Source: an uncultured Clostridia bacterium
GTDB taxonomy: Bacteria; Bacillota; Clostridia; Christensenellales; Borkfalkiaceae
Length of the DNA stretch: 29,904 bases
Assembly: GCA_945834965.1 (NCBI GenBank)
Contig: CAMAHZ010000002.1
Location: 1 to 29,904 of the forward strand
Reading direction: 5' to 3'
Positions 15,506-23,319 of the stretch are shown in pieces. Under the pieces are notes generated by a model that saw only the letters and a program-made list of their open reading frames with translations, did not search any database and had not been told where the DNA came from. The stretch's first letter is position 1; each line of letters starts with the position of its first letter. A program made the position numbers and the translations under genes.

Positions 15506-17089
15506 TTAAAGCTGCTCTTCTTCCCTTTCGGCAACGGGAACGTCTTTTATTTCCGTCTCTTTAATTTCTTGAGCATCATCCGCCACGGCAACTTCCGCCA
15601 CGGTTTGGTCGGGTGTGCCTAAACGGCTTTCCGCACGCAGAGCGATTTTTGCGGTAACCTTTTTAAGTACTGCAAGGTAAGCTAAGCTTAAGCCGTAGAA
15701 ACCAAAGAACAGGCAAACGTACACGATATAGACGACGAGCACGTATAAAATATTTATATAGCTCATAAATCCGCCTATCTTTATCGGCCAAGGGAATTCA
15801 AAGGGCAACGGGTTGACCTGAGTAAACGCAAAGTTGGGGCGCATATAGCCCGGAGACCCGACCCCTACGCCGCCTTCGATTAAGCCCGTAACGTAAAAGT
15901 CGTCGTAGATTAAATGACTGCCGTCTGCCGCCGTCCAGGTCGTGGACAGATAGGACACGAGTCCGCTTGCAAGCGACGCAACTACTATTACTATAAAATA
16001 GTATACAAGGGGCGCAATGCAGTCCTTGAGCTTAAACTTGTAATGCCCTAAGGCGGAAGGCAGAACGCAGAGCGCAAACAAAAGACAATGGGTTAAGCAG
16101 AAGTATAATATCGAGTAACTGCAGAATATTCCGTAATTGCTCATTTCGTTTTTACCGAAGTAGATAAACACGGTCAAAGCGCCGATTGCGTGCACGAAGA
16201 ACGAAGTCGAGTACAGGAACTTCTTTTTGAAAATCACGGCGGCGGAAGCCACGTAAACGCCTGCGTTGCAGATAAAGAGCGGAAGCGCCGCAAACACCGT
16301 GCGGTACACGTTATAGCCGTCGCCTAAAAGCATACTGTCCTTGCCGTGGTACTGCAAAAGCAGGCAGACTGCGATTGCGCACAGCCATTTATCCTGAAAA
16401 ACCCTGTCCTTATTCCTTAAAAAGAAGTACAGCCCCACCGTCGACGCAACCAGACCGCACAACGCGATAAAGTGCCAGATAGTAAAGTTGTAAAAGCGCA
16501 AAAAGCTATCCTGCGGGATTGAGTTGATATCGAAGAAGTTTTCAAAGATATTCAACGGCAACGCCGCCAAAAGCGCAAGCGGAAGGTTGATAAACGCCTT
16601 TAAATTAACCTTTAACCCGTCCTGCGCGATAAACAATCCGCAGCAGGTAACAAGGCAAACGTTATGTAAAAAGAAGAGCGTTATATTCAGCCACTTGGGC
16701 ATAAACAGGTTAATCGAATTAAAAATTTCGTCGTTGGTGGAGTTGACTTCGGGAATTATATCGAAATAGCTACCGAACAGGCAACAGCTTAAAATTACGA
16801 ATACCGGCAAAACGTACTTGACCGCGGTCGCACAGCTTTTGCAGTTGAAAAACACCGCAAGGAGAATAAGTATAAGCCCTGCCTTTTTAACCCATTGACT
16901 GAGCGGAAAGACCACGCCGTACTCTAAAACGCGGTTGAAAATATAGTAATCGCTAACCGTAAAAGTAAGCGCAAGCGCCGTGACCGCCGCAAGTGCGGCA
17001 AATACAATAAGCAGTATTCTGATTTGTTTCGGGGTGAGCGCAAAGCGCCAAAGACCACCCTTTCGCTCCGTCGTTATAACCTTTTCCAT
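15506..17089 (-). CDS. Polytopic membrane protein of unknown function
   Basis: 527 aa from the ATG at 17087-17089. About a dozen membrane helices run from residue 22 to about 480, with a short extracytoplasmic segment after the ninth or tenth (TWTAADGSHLIYDDFYVTG to FEFPWPIKIGG) and an acidic cytoplasmic tail of about 45 residues. The C-terminal half vaguely recalls YwaF/TIGR02206-type integral membrane proteins, but I cannot assign a family. A consensus promoter lies only 9 nt from the start codon, there is no ribosome-binding site, and the gene ends at the shared terminator 15448-15483. It is transcribed alone. Confidence 0.82.
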   Translation of the reverse strand: MEKVITTERKGGLWRFALTPKQIRILLIVFAALAAVTALALTFTVSDYYIFNRVLEYGVVFPLSQWVKKAGLILILLAVFFNCKSCATAVKYVLPVFVILSCCLFGSYFDIIPEVNSTNDEIFNSINLFMPKWLNITLFFLHNVCLVTCCGLFIAQDGLKVNLKAFINLPLALLAALPLNIFENFFDINSIPQDSFLRFYNFTIWHFIALCGLVASTVGLYFFLRNKDRVFQDKWLCAIAVCLLLQYHGKDSMLLGDGYNVYRTVFAALPLFICNAGVYVASAAVIFKKKFLYSTSFFVHAIGALTVFIYFGKNEMSNYGIFCSYSILYFCLTHCLLFALCVLPSALGHYKFKLKDCIAPLVYYFIVIVVASLASGLVSYLSTTWTAADGSHLIYDDFYVTGLIEGGVGVGSPGYMRPNFAFTQVNPLPFEFPWPIKIGGFMSYINILYVLVVYIVYVCLFFGFYGLSLAYLAVLKKVTAKIALRAESRLGTPDQTVAEVAVADDAQEIKETEIKDVPVAEREEEQL

Positions 17090-17098
17090 AACGACGGT

Positions 17099-17128
17099 AT
17101 TATACTATTAATTTATATATATTGTCAA
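17099..17128 (-). promoter_or_regulatory. Consensus promoter of the 15506-17089 gene, near-leaderless
   Basis: TTGACA (17123-17128) and TATAAT (17099-17104) with an 18-nt spacer on the minus strand. The -10 box ends 9 nt before the ATG, leaving at most a few nucleotides of leader. Confidence 0.85.
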
Positions 17129-17292
17129 GGCGTGGCGGCACGATTGCACCGACCATTATATGGTCAGGTGATTAACCGCATAAAAGTGCCACTCAAAAAT
17201 AACGGAATGAAAAAAATCGGCAGTCTCTTTCAAGCAAGACCACCGAATAAAACTAATATTAAATTTGTTTTTGTATTAATCTTTTCAGGCGT

Positions 17293-17559
17293 TTATTCCG
17301 CAGTCAGGTGAGTAACGTTTTCCCTTTCTCTCTCCCTGTTCTTTCTGCCGGCAAGAATCAGTCCCCTGCCCGTGACCATAGGCGAAATAATAAGCCATAT
17401 TGCAGAAAGAGCAACTAAGATATAGATGATAATCGCACCCGTAGAGCGGTAGCCGCCGAATATCCAGCCGACTAAGTTGAAGTCGAAAATGCCCACCAGC
17501 CCCCAGTTGAGAGCGCCCACTATCGTCAAGATATAACAGACGTAATTGACAAAAATCAT
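17293..17559 (-). CDS. DUF378 small membrane protein (YuzA-like)
   Basis: 88 aa from the ATG at 17557-17559, chosen over one sixteen codons earlier because AAGGGGGATTAT sits directly before it and because the family starts this way. The sequence NYVCYILTIVGALNWGLVG, followed by a second helix, is the DUF378 signature. Two membrane helices (about 5-25 and 45-65) are followed by a basic tail (GRKNRERERE). The function of DUF378 is not known. It lies 83 nt after hpt on the same strand, and I see no clear promoter or terminator between them, so it may be read from the same transcript. The 180 nt after it hold nothing recognisable. Confidence 0.85.
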   Translation of the reverse strand: MIFVNYVCYILTIVGALNWGLVGIFDFNLVGWIFGGYRSTGAIIIYILVALSAIWLIISPMVTGRGLILAGRKNRERERENVTHLTAE

Positions 17560-17641
17560 ATAATCCCCCTTAAAAAAATTAAGTACGTTTAATATGATTA
17601 TGCCCAAAGCTTGCGCCCTTTATTCGCCGATTTTTCAAAAA

Positions 17642-18181
17642 TTACTTTTCGTATACGCTGCGCTTTAAAATGCCGATATAGGGCAGATTGCGGTACCTTT
17701 CGGCATAGTCGAGCCCGTAGCCTACTACGAACTCGTCTTCTATAACAAAGCCGTTATAGTCGCTTGAAACGTCTGCCGTTCTTCTCGACGCTTTATCCAA
17801 AAGGGTTACGATAGTTACCGACTTAGCCCCCCTTTCAAGCATCATCTTTTTAAGGCAGGCAAGCGTGAAACCGCTGTCGATAATATCTTCTACGATAATA
17901 ACTTCCTGTCCCCTGATATCCACGGATAAGTCCTTAGCTATCTTAAGCGCACCGCTTGAAACGGAACCCGTACCGTAGGAAGATACTACCATAAAGTCGA
18001 GCATAACGTCTAAATCAAGGCGGCGTAAAAGGTCGGCGTAAAAGACGACCGCACCCTTTAATATGCACACGCACAAGGGGTGCCTGCCTGCATACTTTTC
18101 GTTTAGCTCAGCCGCAATTTCGCCCACTCTCTTATCAATTTGTTCCTTGGTTAAAAGAATTCTCTCGCAATCGTTTGTCAT
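17642..18181 (-). CDS. hpt: Hypoxanthine phosphoribosyltransferase
   Basis: 179 aa, starting after AAAGGGGAAAACAA. It joins hypoxanthine or guanine to PRPP, giving IMP or GMP in cytosolic purine salvage. The PRPP-binding loop VIIVEDIIDSGFTL is at residues 94-107, and the N-terminal LKGAVVFYADL and SSYGTG segments match the family. Length is normal. It lies 17 nt after tilS, the conserved tilS-hpt pair of Firmicutes, here behind a malic enzyme gene instead of the more usual ftsH-side context. Confidence 0.95.
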   Translation of the reverse strand: MTNDCERILLTKEQIDKRVGEIAAELNEKYAGRHPLCVCILKGAVVFYADLLRRLDLDVMLDFMVVSSYGTGSVSSGALKIAKDLSVDIRGQEVIIVEDIIDSGFTLACLKKMMLERGAKSVTIVTLLDKASRRTADVSSDYNGFVIEDEFVVGYGLDYAERYRNLPYIGILKRSVYEK

Positions 18182-18198
18182 TTGTTTTCCCCTTTAGA

Positions 18199-19536
18199 TT
18201 AATTATTAAACGGGTCAAGGCAGATGAACACGCCCACCCGATTAGTTTTTTCACATAGCTTGATTTTGTCGGAAATTTCCACGCCGCCGACGATTAAAAC
18301 TTCTTCGCCGTCACACACCAAGGGCAGCTTTTCCCTTCTGCTTTGCGGAACTTTTTTGTTGGTTAAATAGTCGCCAAGGCTCTTAGTGCCGCCCCCGAAC
18401 TTAGTAAACTTATCACCGCTTTTTTTAAAGCGTATTACCGCGCTTTCGGGAATTTTATCGATATCGAATTTTAAAACTTTAACGCCCTTTTTCTCTTCGT
18501 CGGAAAGCTTGGCAAGTGCGCCGTCAAGGTTTTTAATAAGCTCTGCGCAAGCTAAAACGCCGCAGTAGAACGCAGTCCGGTCGCAGTTTAAGTTTTCAAA
18601 AAAGGGCACACCTTCGTCCGCAATGGACTTTTCTGCCTGACTGCACAGCGCAATTCCGCTCTCTTCGCGGACAGCAACTAAGCCCAAAAAGGCAAAGCGC
18701 TTGCCGCAGTTTAGCCATTGCATTTCGTAAACCGTTCTCATCTGCGCGGCGGTAAAATCCTTTTTGCCGTACTCGGTAAGCACGCGCCTTAAGGCACGCT
18801 TGAAAATTACGGGTTCGGTACACGACTTGATTAAATATCCGCCGTCTGCCCTTTTAACTAAAACTTTGTTTACCTGACGCTTAAAATACTCTTCGTCTTC
18901 GGCGGCAAGTCGGGAAAAGCGGTAGATATTTTTAACCGCCCCGGGAACTGCCTTTTCAAGTTCGGGCAAGACGTTGTGCCTTAACTTGTTTCGTGTGTAA
19001 TCGTCGGTAAAATTAGTGGCGTCCTGAACGAACGGCACGCCGTTTTCCTTAATATATTCGTCTATTTCTTCACGGGTAACGCCGATTAAAGGGCGGATTA
19101 AATTCATAGACGGGCAGTCGGAAATACCCGTCACGCCCGAAAGCGAAGCGCCGCGTGCAAGGTTGAAGAGTACCGTTTCGGCGTTGTCGTTCATATGGTG
19201 GGCGGTGGCGATTAAATCCGCCTTGCCTTCCGTGATTACTTTTTTATAACAGCAAAGCCGCCAACTGCGTGCCAAGCCTTCGTCCGAAAACCTTTCGCCT
19301 TCCCACTTGAAAAAGTGACACAAAACGCCGTTGGTTGCGCAATATTCCCTTACGAACGCACTATCACGCTCGCTCTCTTCCCCCCTGATTGCGTGGTCGC
19401 AGTTGAGTGCGGAAAGGGTGATATTATACTCTTTTGAGTGCAATATAAGATAGTGCAGAAGGCACATACTGTCCTTGCCGCCCGACGCCGCAACGCAGAT
19501 TTTTTTGTTTTTGTAAAGGGAAAGGTCGATATTCAT
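18199..19536 (-). CDS. tilS: tRNA(Ile)-lysidine synthase
   Basis: 445 aa. TilS attaches lysine to C34 of the CAU-anticodon tRNA-Ile using ATP, so the tRNA reads AUA. The PP-loop SGGKDS is at residues 18-23, NCDHAIRGEESERD and ATAHHMNDNAETV follow, and the C-terminal TilS substrate-binding domain with VIRFKKSGDKF and QSRREKLPLV is present, so the protein is full length. A modest AGG site lies about 9 nt before the ATG. It is 33 nt after the malic enzyme gene and 17 nt before hpt, all probably one operon. The essential partner tRNA-Ile2 is not among the tRNAs seen here. Confidence 0.95.
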   Translation of the reverse strand: MNIDLSLYKNKKICVAASGGKDSMCLLHYLILHSKEYNITLSALNCDHAIRGEESERDSAFVREYCATNGVLCHFFKWEGERFSDEGLARSWRLCCYKKVITEGKADLIATAHHMNDNAETVLFNLARGASLSGVTGISDCPSMNLIRPLIGVTREEIDEYIKENGVPFVQDATNFTDDYTRNKLRHNVLPELEKAVPGAVKNIYRFSRLAAEDEEYFKRQVNKVLVKRADGGYLIKSCTEPVIFKRALRRVLTEYGKKDFTAAQMRTVYEMQWLNCGKRFAFLGLVAVREESGIALCSQAEKSIADEGVPFFENLNCDRTAFYCGVLACAELIKNLDGALAKLSDEEKKGVKVLKFDIDKIPESAVIRFKKSGDKFTKFGGGTKSLGDYLTNKKVPQSRREKLPLVCDGEEVLIVGGVEISDKIKLCEKTNRVGVFICLDPFNN

Positions 19537-19569
19537 TTTAAGCCTGTTTAATCTTTTTAACCCTTTTGA

Positions 19570-20751
19570 TTAAGCCTTATACAACTTAGATACGCCCGTT
19601 TTAACCGCCTCTTCGGCAACGGCTTTTGCAACCGCTTCGTGCGCCTTTTTATCGTAGGCGTAGGGCAGAATGTAACTTTCGGAAAGCCCCGTCTCTTCGG
19701 TATATTTTGCAATCGCACGGGAAGCCGCCATCATCATCTCGAAGTTGATTGTCGTCGCCCTTACGTCCAAAGCGCCCCTGAATAGCCCGGGGAATACTAA
19801 CACGTTGTTGATTTGGTTGGGGTATTCGGAAGAACCCGTGCCGTGAATAAATACGCCTGCCTCTTTTGCGTCCGCAACCGAAATTTCGGGTACGGGGTTT
19901 GCTAAGGTGAATAATATGGGCTTATCCGCCATAGACCTTACCATATCCTGTGAGACGACGTTAGCCGCAGATACGCCGATAAACACGTCTGCACCCTTCA
20001 TAGCGTCGGCTAAAGTTCCGCAGAGCATACCGCGGTTGGTCACCTTAGCAAGCGCCTGCTGGGCAGGGTTGAAACGGGTGTCGCCTTCAACTATTACGCC
20101 TGCCTTATCGCAAGCGATTATATCCTTAACGCCGAAACGAAGTAAGAATTTGGCAATGGAAATTCCCGCCGCGCCTGCGCCGTTTACGACTACTTTTATA
20201 TCTTCAATGTTTTTTCCGGCAAGCTTTAACGCGTTGATTAACGCCGCCGCAACTACTATTGCCGTGCCGTGCTGGTCGTCGTGGAATACGGGAATATCCA
20301 ACTCTTCTTTTAATCTCGTTTCGATTTCAAAGCAACGGGGCGCCGAAATATCTTCAAGGTTGATGCCGCCGAAAGAGCCTGCAAGCAATTTTATAGTCTT
20401 GATAATCTCTTCCGTGTCCTTAGAGCGGATGCACAAAGGGTAAGCGTCTACGCCGCCGAACGCCTTGAAAAGGGCGCACTTGCCTTCCATAACGGGCATA
20501 CCTGCTTCGGGTCCGATATCGCCCAAGCCCAAAATTGCGGTACCGTCGGTTATTACGGGTACGGTGTTCCAACGCCTTGTCAGCGTGAACGACTTTTCTA
20601 TATCCTTTTGTATTGCAAGGCAGGGTTCAGCAACGCCGGGCGTATATGCAAGGGAAAGCTTTTCGCGGCTGTCCACTTCTACTCTAGGCACTATTTCTAT
20701 CTTGCCCTGCCATTCGGCGTGTTTTTTAAGCGATTCCTCTCTGTAATTCAT
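19570..20751 (-). CDS. NAD(P)-dependent malic enzyme
   Basis: 393 aa, first gene of the run with tilS and hpt, with GAGGAGA 7 nt before the ATG. It oxidatively decarboxylates malate to pyruvate in the cytosol. Tyr36 in YTPGV, Lys91 after LGLGDIGPEAG, the metal ligands in NLEDIS (133-134) and FHDDQHGT (158-159), and the dinucleotide-binding NGAGAAGISIAK (from 190) are all present. It is the short bacterial form, without the C-terminal phosphotransacetylase-like domain of MaeB. The coenzyme cannot be told from the sequence by eye. Confidence 0.93.
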   Translation of the reverse strand: MNYREESLKKHAEWQGKIEIVPRVEVDSREKLSLAYTPGVAEPCLAIQKDIEKSFTLTRRWNTVPVITDGTAILGLGDIGPEAGMPVMEGKCALFKAFGGVDAYPLCIRSKDTEEIIKTIKLLAGSFGGINLEDISAPRCFEIETRLKEELDIPVFHDDQHGTAIVVAAALINALKLAGKNIEDIKVVVNGAGAAGISIAKFLLRFGVKDIIACDKAGVIVEGDTRFNPAQQALAKVTNRGMLCGTLADAMKGADVFIGVSAANVVSQDMVRSMADKPILFTLANPVPEISVADAKEAGVFIHGTGSSEYPNQINNVLVFPGLFRGALDVRATTINFEMMMAASRAIAKYTEETGLSESYILPYAYDKKAHEAVAKAVAEEAVKTGVSKLYKA

Positions 20752-20794
20752 ACGTATCTCCTCTAAGCAGTTAACGGTTTATATTAATGTTTCA

Positions 20795-20823
20795 ATTATA
20801 CAACTTTTAGTCAACTGTTGCAA
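20795..20823 (-). promoter_or_regulatory. Promoter of the malic enzyme-tilS-hpt run
   Basis: TTGCAA (20818-20823), 17-nt spacer, TATAAT (20795-20800) on the minus strand. The leader to the ATG at 20751 is about 37 nt. Confidence 0.7.
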
Positions 20824-20842
20824 GGCTTTATAATAAAAAAAT

Positions 20843-20864
20843 AACGCTTTCTTTTGAAAGCGTT
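20843..20864 (-). terminator. Terminator of spo0A
   Basis: A 9-bp stem AACGCTTTC/GAAAGCGTT with a TTTT loop is followed on the minus strand by ATTTTTTTATT. It separates spo0A from the malic enzyme operon. Confidence 0.85.
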
Positions 20865-20958
20865 AGTGGTGTGACCACGGCAGGGTATCTTAATTGCATT
20901 ATAACCTGATTGACTAACGACAAGTCAAACGGTTTTATACAATTGAGTTTAATTAAAG

Positions 20959-21723
20959 TTAATTGAGTTCTTCAAACACGAGCTTGTCCGCAACGAGTGC
21001 GATAAATTCGGAGTTGGTAGGGCGTTCGGAGCCTATGTACACCTTAACGCCGAAAACCGAGTTAATCGCCTCTATCCTGCCCCTGTTCCAGGCAACTTCT
21101 ATTGCGTGGCGGATTGCCCTTTCGACCTTGCTGGGCGTGGTGTTGTACTTCTTTGCGATTTCGGGGTACAGCCTTTTGGTCACGTTGTTGATAATCGACT
21201 GGTCTTCGATGGTCATTTTTATGCCTTCCCTAAGGTATTGATAGCCCATTATGTGCGGGGGAACGCCTATTGAGATAAAGATGTTGGAAATTTTTTCGTC
21301 AAGCGAAGTCACCCTGCGCCTGTCCCTTGACGTGGGCGAAACGAGATATTGCGAAGTCTTTTCCGCAAGCACTTCCTTAACCCTTTCGTGGACGGTCTGC
21401 GCCGAAACGGGCTTTACGAAATAGTACCTTGCTCCCCCTGCTATGGCTTTTGCAACTATATTGTCGTCCGTAAATCCCGATATTACGAAGGCAGAGCAGT
21501 TAGGCTGATTGCCCTTAATATGCTTTAGTACGCCGAAACCGTCTTCGCCGGGAAGGGTTGTGTCGAGCAAAACCACGTCGGGCTTATGTTGATTGATTAG
21601 GTTTATTCCCACTTCGCCGTCCGCCCCGATACCGCAGACGTTAAATTCGGAATCCTGCTCGAAAGCGGCTTTAAGTTCGCCTAAAAACTGTGCGTTACTT
21701 TCCAAAATTACAATTTTTCTCAT
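20959..21723 (-). CDS. spo0A: Sporulation master response regulator Spo0A, with altered acidic pocket
   Basis: 254 aa, AAGGGA 8 nt before the ATG. The receiver domain (1-120) has the phosphoacceptor D54 in VLLDTTLPGEDG, S82 and K104. The C-terminal Spo0A DNA-binding domain (about 145-250) is well kept: TKRLYPEIAKKYNTTPSKVE, then RHAIEVAWNRG and RIEAINSVFG. Phosphorylated Spo0A binds TGTCGAA boxes to start sporulation. Unusually, the paired acidic residues that hold Mg2+ (ADDN in known Spo0A) read LESN here (E8, S9), which may weaken phosphorylation. It has its own promoter, a possible 0A box upstream and a terminator. The usual neighbour spoIVB is absent; a divergent PAP2 gene takes that place. 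Confidence 0.93.
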   Translation of the reverse strand: MRKIVILESNAQFLGELKAAFEQDSEFNVCGIGADGEVGINLINQHKPDVVLLDTTLPGEDGFGVLKHIKGNQPNCSAFVISGFTDDNIVAKAIAGGARYYFVKPVSAQTVHERVKEVLAEKTSQYLVSPTSRDRRRVTSLDEKISNIFISIGVPPHIMGYQYLREGIKMTIEDQSIINNVTKRLYPEIAKKYNTTPSKVERAIRHAIEVAWNRGRIEAINSVFGVKVYIGSERPTNSEFIALVADKLVFEELN

Positions 21724-21768
21724 ATTTAGTTCCCTTTTTATTTTTCCCTTTGGGTTTATTGTGGGTTT

Positions 21769-21797
21769 ATTATAAAATACAAATTTTTTATAGTCAA
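21769..21797 (-). promoter_or_regulatory. spo0A promoter
   Basis: TTGACT (21792-21797), 17-nt spacer, TATAAT (21769-21774) on the minus strand, in a very AT-rich region. This is a vegetative, sigma-A type promoter with a leader of about 40 nt. Confidence 0.78.
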
Positions 21798-21867
21798 CTG
21801 ATTATTTTACAAAATTCAAATATTATTTTACAAATTATGTAAAATATTAAATAATTTTGCACAAAAA

Positions 21868-21874
21868 TGTCGAA
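21868..21874 (+). promoter_or_regulatory. Candidate 0A box
   Basis: TGTCGAA, the exact core of the Spo0A binding site, lies in the 291-nt region between spo0A and the divergent PAP2 gene, 71 nt upstream of the spo0A -35 box. It could serve autoregulation or control of the PAP2 gene. The same 7-mer also occurs inside several coding regions, so chance is possible. Confidence 0.45.
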
Positions 21875-21969
21875 CTCGGTATTTTACCACTCTTCCGCGC
21901 TTGAAATTGCGAAAAAAATAAATACTAATTACTAATTTGCTATAATCAGAAGCTTTTAGCCGTAAATAA

Positions 21970-21998
21970 TTGATATTGTCGGCAAAAGATGGTATGCT
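21970..21998 (+). promoter_or_regulatory. Promoter of the PAP2 phosphatase gene
   Basis: TTGATA (21970-21975), 17-nt spacer, TATGCT (21993-21998). The start codon follows 17 nt later with an AGGGGG ribosome-binding site between. Confidence 0.6.
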
Positions 21999-22015
21999 AA
22001 ATACAGGGGGTACGT

Positions 22016-22615
22016 ATGGAAATTCAATTTCTCAAGTGGATAGACGCAACCTTTCACTCGCAAGGCTGGTTAAACTATATAATGAAATATATCACCTATA
22101 TCGGTGAGTTTGCTGCGGTGCCGATTGCCTGTGCGCTAATTTTGCTTATCTTTAAAAGGACGAGAAAGGGTGGCTTTATTGCCGCTATTTCCCTAATTTT
22201 TAACTTTATTATCGTAAACGCACTTTTGAAAACCGTTGTCAACAGACCGCGCCCGTGGACGGAATTTGAAGAAATTAAGCTCTTTTACGAGCAGTTTGGG
22301 GTAAGGCTACCCACCGACTCCTCCTTCCCTTCGGGACATACTGCGGCGTGCTTTTGCGTTGCGGTTGCCTGTGTTTGCGCCTTTAAATTGAAAGGTACGC
22401 CGGCGCTTGTAGTTGCGGTTTTAGTTGCCATCTCAAGGATATATCTGTGCGTACACTACCCCACGGACGTACTTGCAGGGGCGTTGATAGGTTCGACTTG
22501 CGGAGTAGCCGGTTACTTTACCGCAACGGCGATAATTAAAAAATTCACCAAGACGAAGGCTGAAAAAAATTGCAGCGAACAGGTCGAAGAAGATAACGCC
22601 GAAAAACTTGAATAG
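22016..22615 (+). CDS. PAP2-family membrane phosphatase
   Basis: 199 aa, AGGGGG five nt before the ATG. The three phosphatase motifs are complete: KTVVNRPRP (72-80), SFPSGHT (103-109) and SRIYLCVHYPTDV (139-151), giving the catalytic His pair. About five or six membrane helices place the active site on the outer face. Such enzymes dephosphorylate phosphatidylglycerophosphate, undecaprenyl diphosphate or related lipids; the sequence does not decide which. A charged tail of about 25 residues (KTKAEKNCSEQVEEDNAEK) is probably cytoplasmic. It is divergent from spo0A and ends at a strong terminator. Confidence 0.9.
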   Translation: MEIQFLKWIDATFHSQGWLNYIMKYITYIGEFAAVPIACALILLIFKRTRKGGFIAAISLIFNFIIVNALLKTVVNRPRPWTEFEEIKLFYEQFGVRLPTDSSFPSGHTAACFCVAVACVCAFKLKGTPALVVAVLVAISRIYLCVHYPTDVLAGALIGSTCGVAGYFTATAIIKKFTKTKAEKNCSEQVEEDNAEKLE

Positions 22616-22637
22616 GCTTGATAAATGCAGAGCATAC

Positions 22638-22675
22638 AAAGCGGCGGCAGTGCAAAAACGCACTGCCGCCGCTTT
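22638..22675 (+). terminator. Terminator of the PAP2 gene
   Basis: A 16-bp, very GC-rich stem with an AAAAAC loop followed by a TTTTT run, 23 nt after the stop codon. Confidence 0.92.
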
Positions 22676-22882
22676 TTGGTGAACAAAAATTTAAAACATA
22701 TTTCCCCGTTCGGGGCTACATCGCTACTAAAGCACTCGTACCACCGCAAGCGTTGGGGCGTAATGGTTATGCTTGATTTTGACATGCTTCGGGACTACTT
22801 CGGCATAAAGCCTAGTGCCGTTGCGGAGCAACGGGGCGAACCCGCATTTACCTTCTTGTTCCCATACGGGCATACAAATCAA
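22676..22882. other. Gene-free stretch with small hairpins between PAP2 and the tRNA cluster
   Basis: No convincing gene. An open frame starting at 22625 begins inside the terminator region and has low-complexity, gene-unlike composition. The stretch contains short inverted repeats (CCCCG/CGGGG near 22704-22717, CCGTTGC/GCAACGG near 22818-22835, GGCATAAAGCC near 22803-22813) and is less AT-rich than other intergenic DNA here. It might hold a structured RNA or an old insertion. I cannot identify it. Confidence 0.35.
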
Positions 22883-22914
22883 AACTGTCGTAGTCAAAAT
22901 TGACTACGACAGTT
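22883..22914 (-). terminator. Terminator of the tRNA cluster
   Basis: A perfect 15-bp inverted repeat (22883-22897 / 22900-22914) begins 3 nt after the CCA end of tRNA-Glu and is followed on the minus strand by TTTGATTTG. Confidence 0.82.
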
Positions 22915-22916
22915 GT

Positions 22917-22991
22917 TGGTGACCCGTACGGGACTCGAACCCATGATACCACCGTGAAAGGGTGGTGTCTTAACCGCTTGACCAACGGGCC
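22917..22991 (-). tRNA. tRNA-Glu (anticodon UUC)
   Basis: 75 nt including the encoded CCA. The acceptor GGCCCGT pairs with ACGGGTC (one G-U), the anticodon stem ACCACC/GGTGGT carries loop CTTTCAC with TTC, and the T-loop TTCGAGT is normal. It is last in a three-tRNA transcript. Confidence 0.95.
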
Positions 22992-23032
22992 TTATGTATG
23001 CCGAAATTTTACGGCATAATTTGTTTTGATTT

Positions 23033-23110
23033 TGGTAGCGACGGGTGGATTCGAACCGCCGACCTGCCGGGTATGAACCGGCCGCTATAGACCAACTAAG
23101 CTACGTCGCC
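23033..23110 (-). tRNA. tRNA-Met, elongator type (anticodon CAU)
   Basis: 78 nt including CCA. The anticodon stem GCCGG/CCGGC carries loop TTCATAC. The acceptor GGCGACG pairs through position 2-7 and has G-U at 1-72, so it is not the initiator. The T-stem GGCGG/CCACC has one C-A mismatch. A CAU anticodon could also belong to the TilS substrate tRNA-Ile2; the elongator Met reading fits the GGCG---TAGCT start better. Confidence 0.85.
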
Positions 23111-23132
23111 ATAATAGCGAGAGCGGAATTTT

Positions 23133-23210
<78 letters not shown>

Positions 23211-23242
23211 GTAAGCTATTCCGCTTTCGCTAAAGCTTTATC

Positions 23243-23272
23243 ATTTTATTAAATATCCACCTACTTTGTCAA
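23243..23272 (-). promoter_or_regulatory. Promoter of the tRNA cluster
   Basis: TTGACA (23267-23272), 18-nt spacer, TAAAAT (23243-23248) on the minus strand, about 33 nt before the tRNA-fMet. Confidence 0.72.
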
Positions 23273-23319
23273 GCGGTTTTGCTTAGTTTTACAAAAATCT
23301 TTAAAATTATTTTTTCACA

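Noticed and set aside
22625..22903. 92-aa plus-strand gene
   Set aside because: It starts at an ATG without ribosome-binding site, runs straight through the PAP2 terminator hairpin and ends in the tRNA terminator; the protein has no recognisable features.
23033..23110. tRNA-Ile2 (lysidine-modified CAU)
   Set aside because: The acceptor and D-arm sequence fit elongator tRNA-Met better, though a CAU anticodon alone cannot exclude it.
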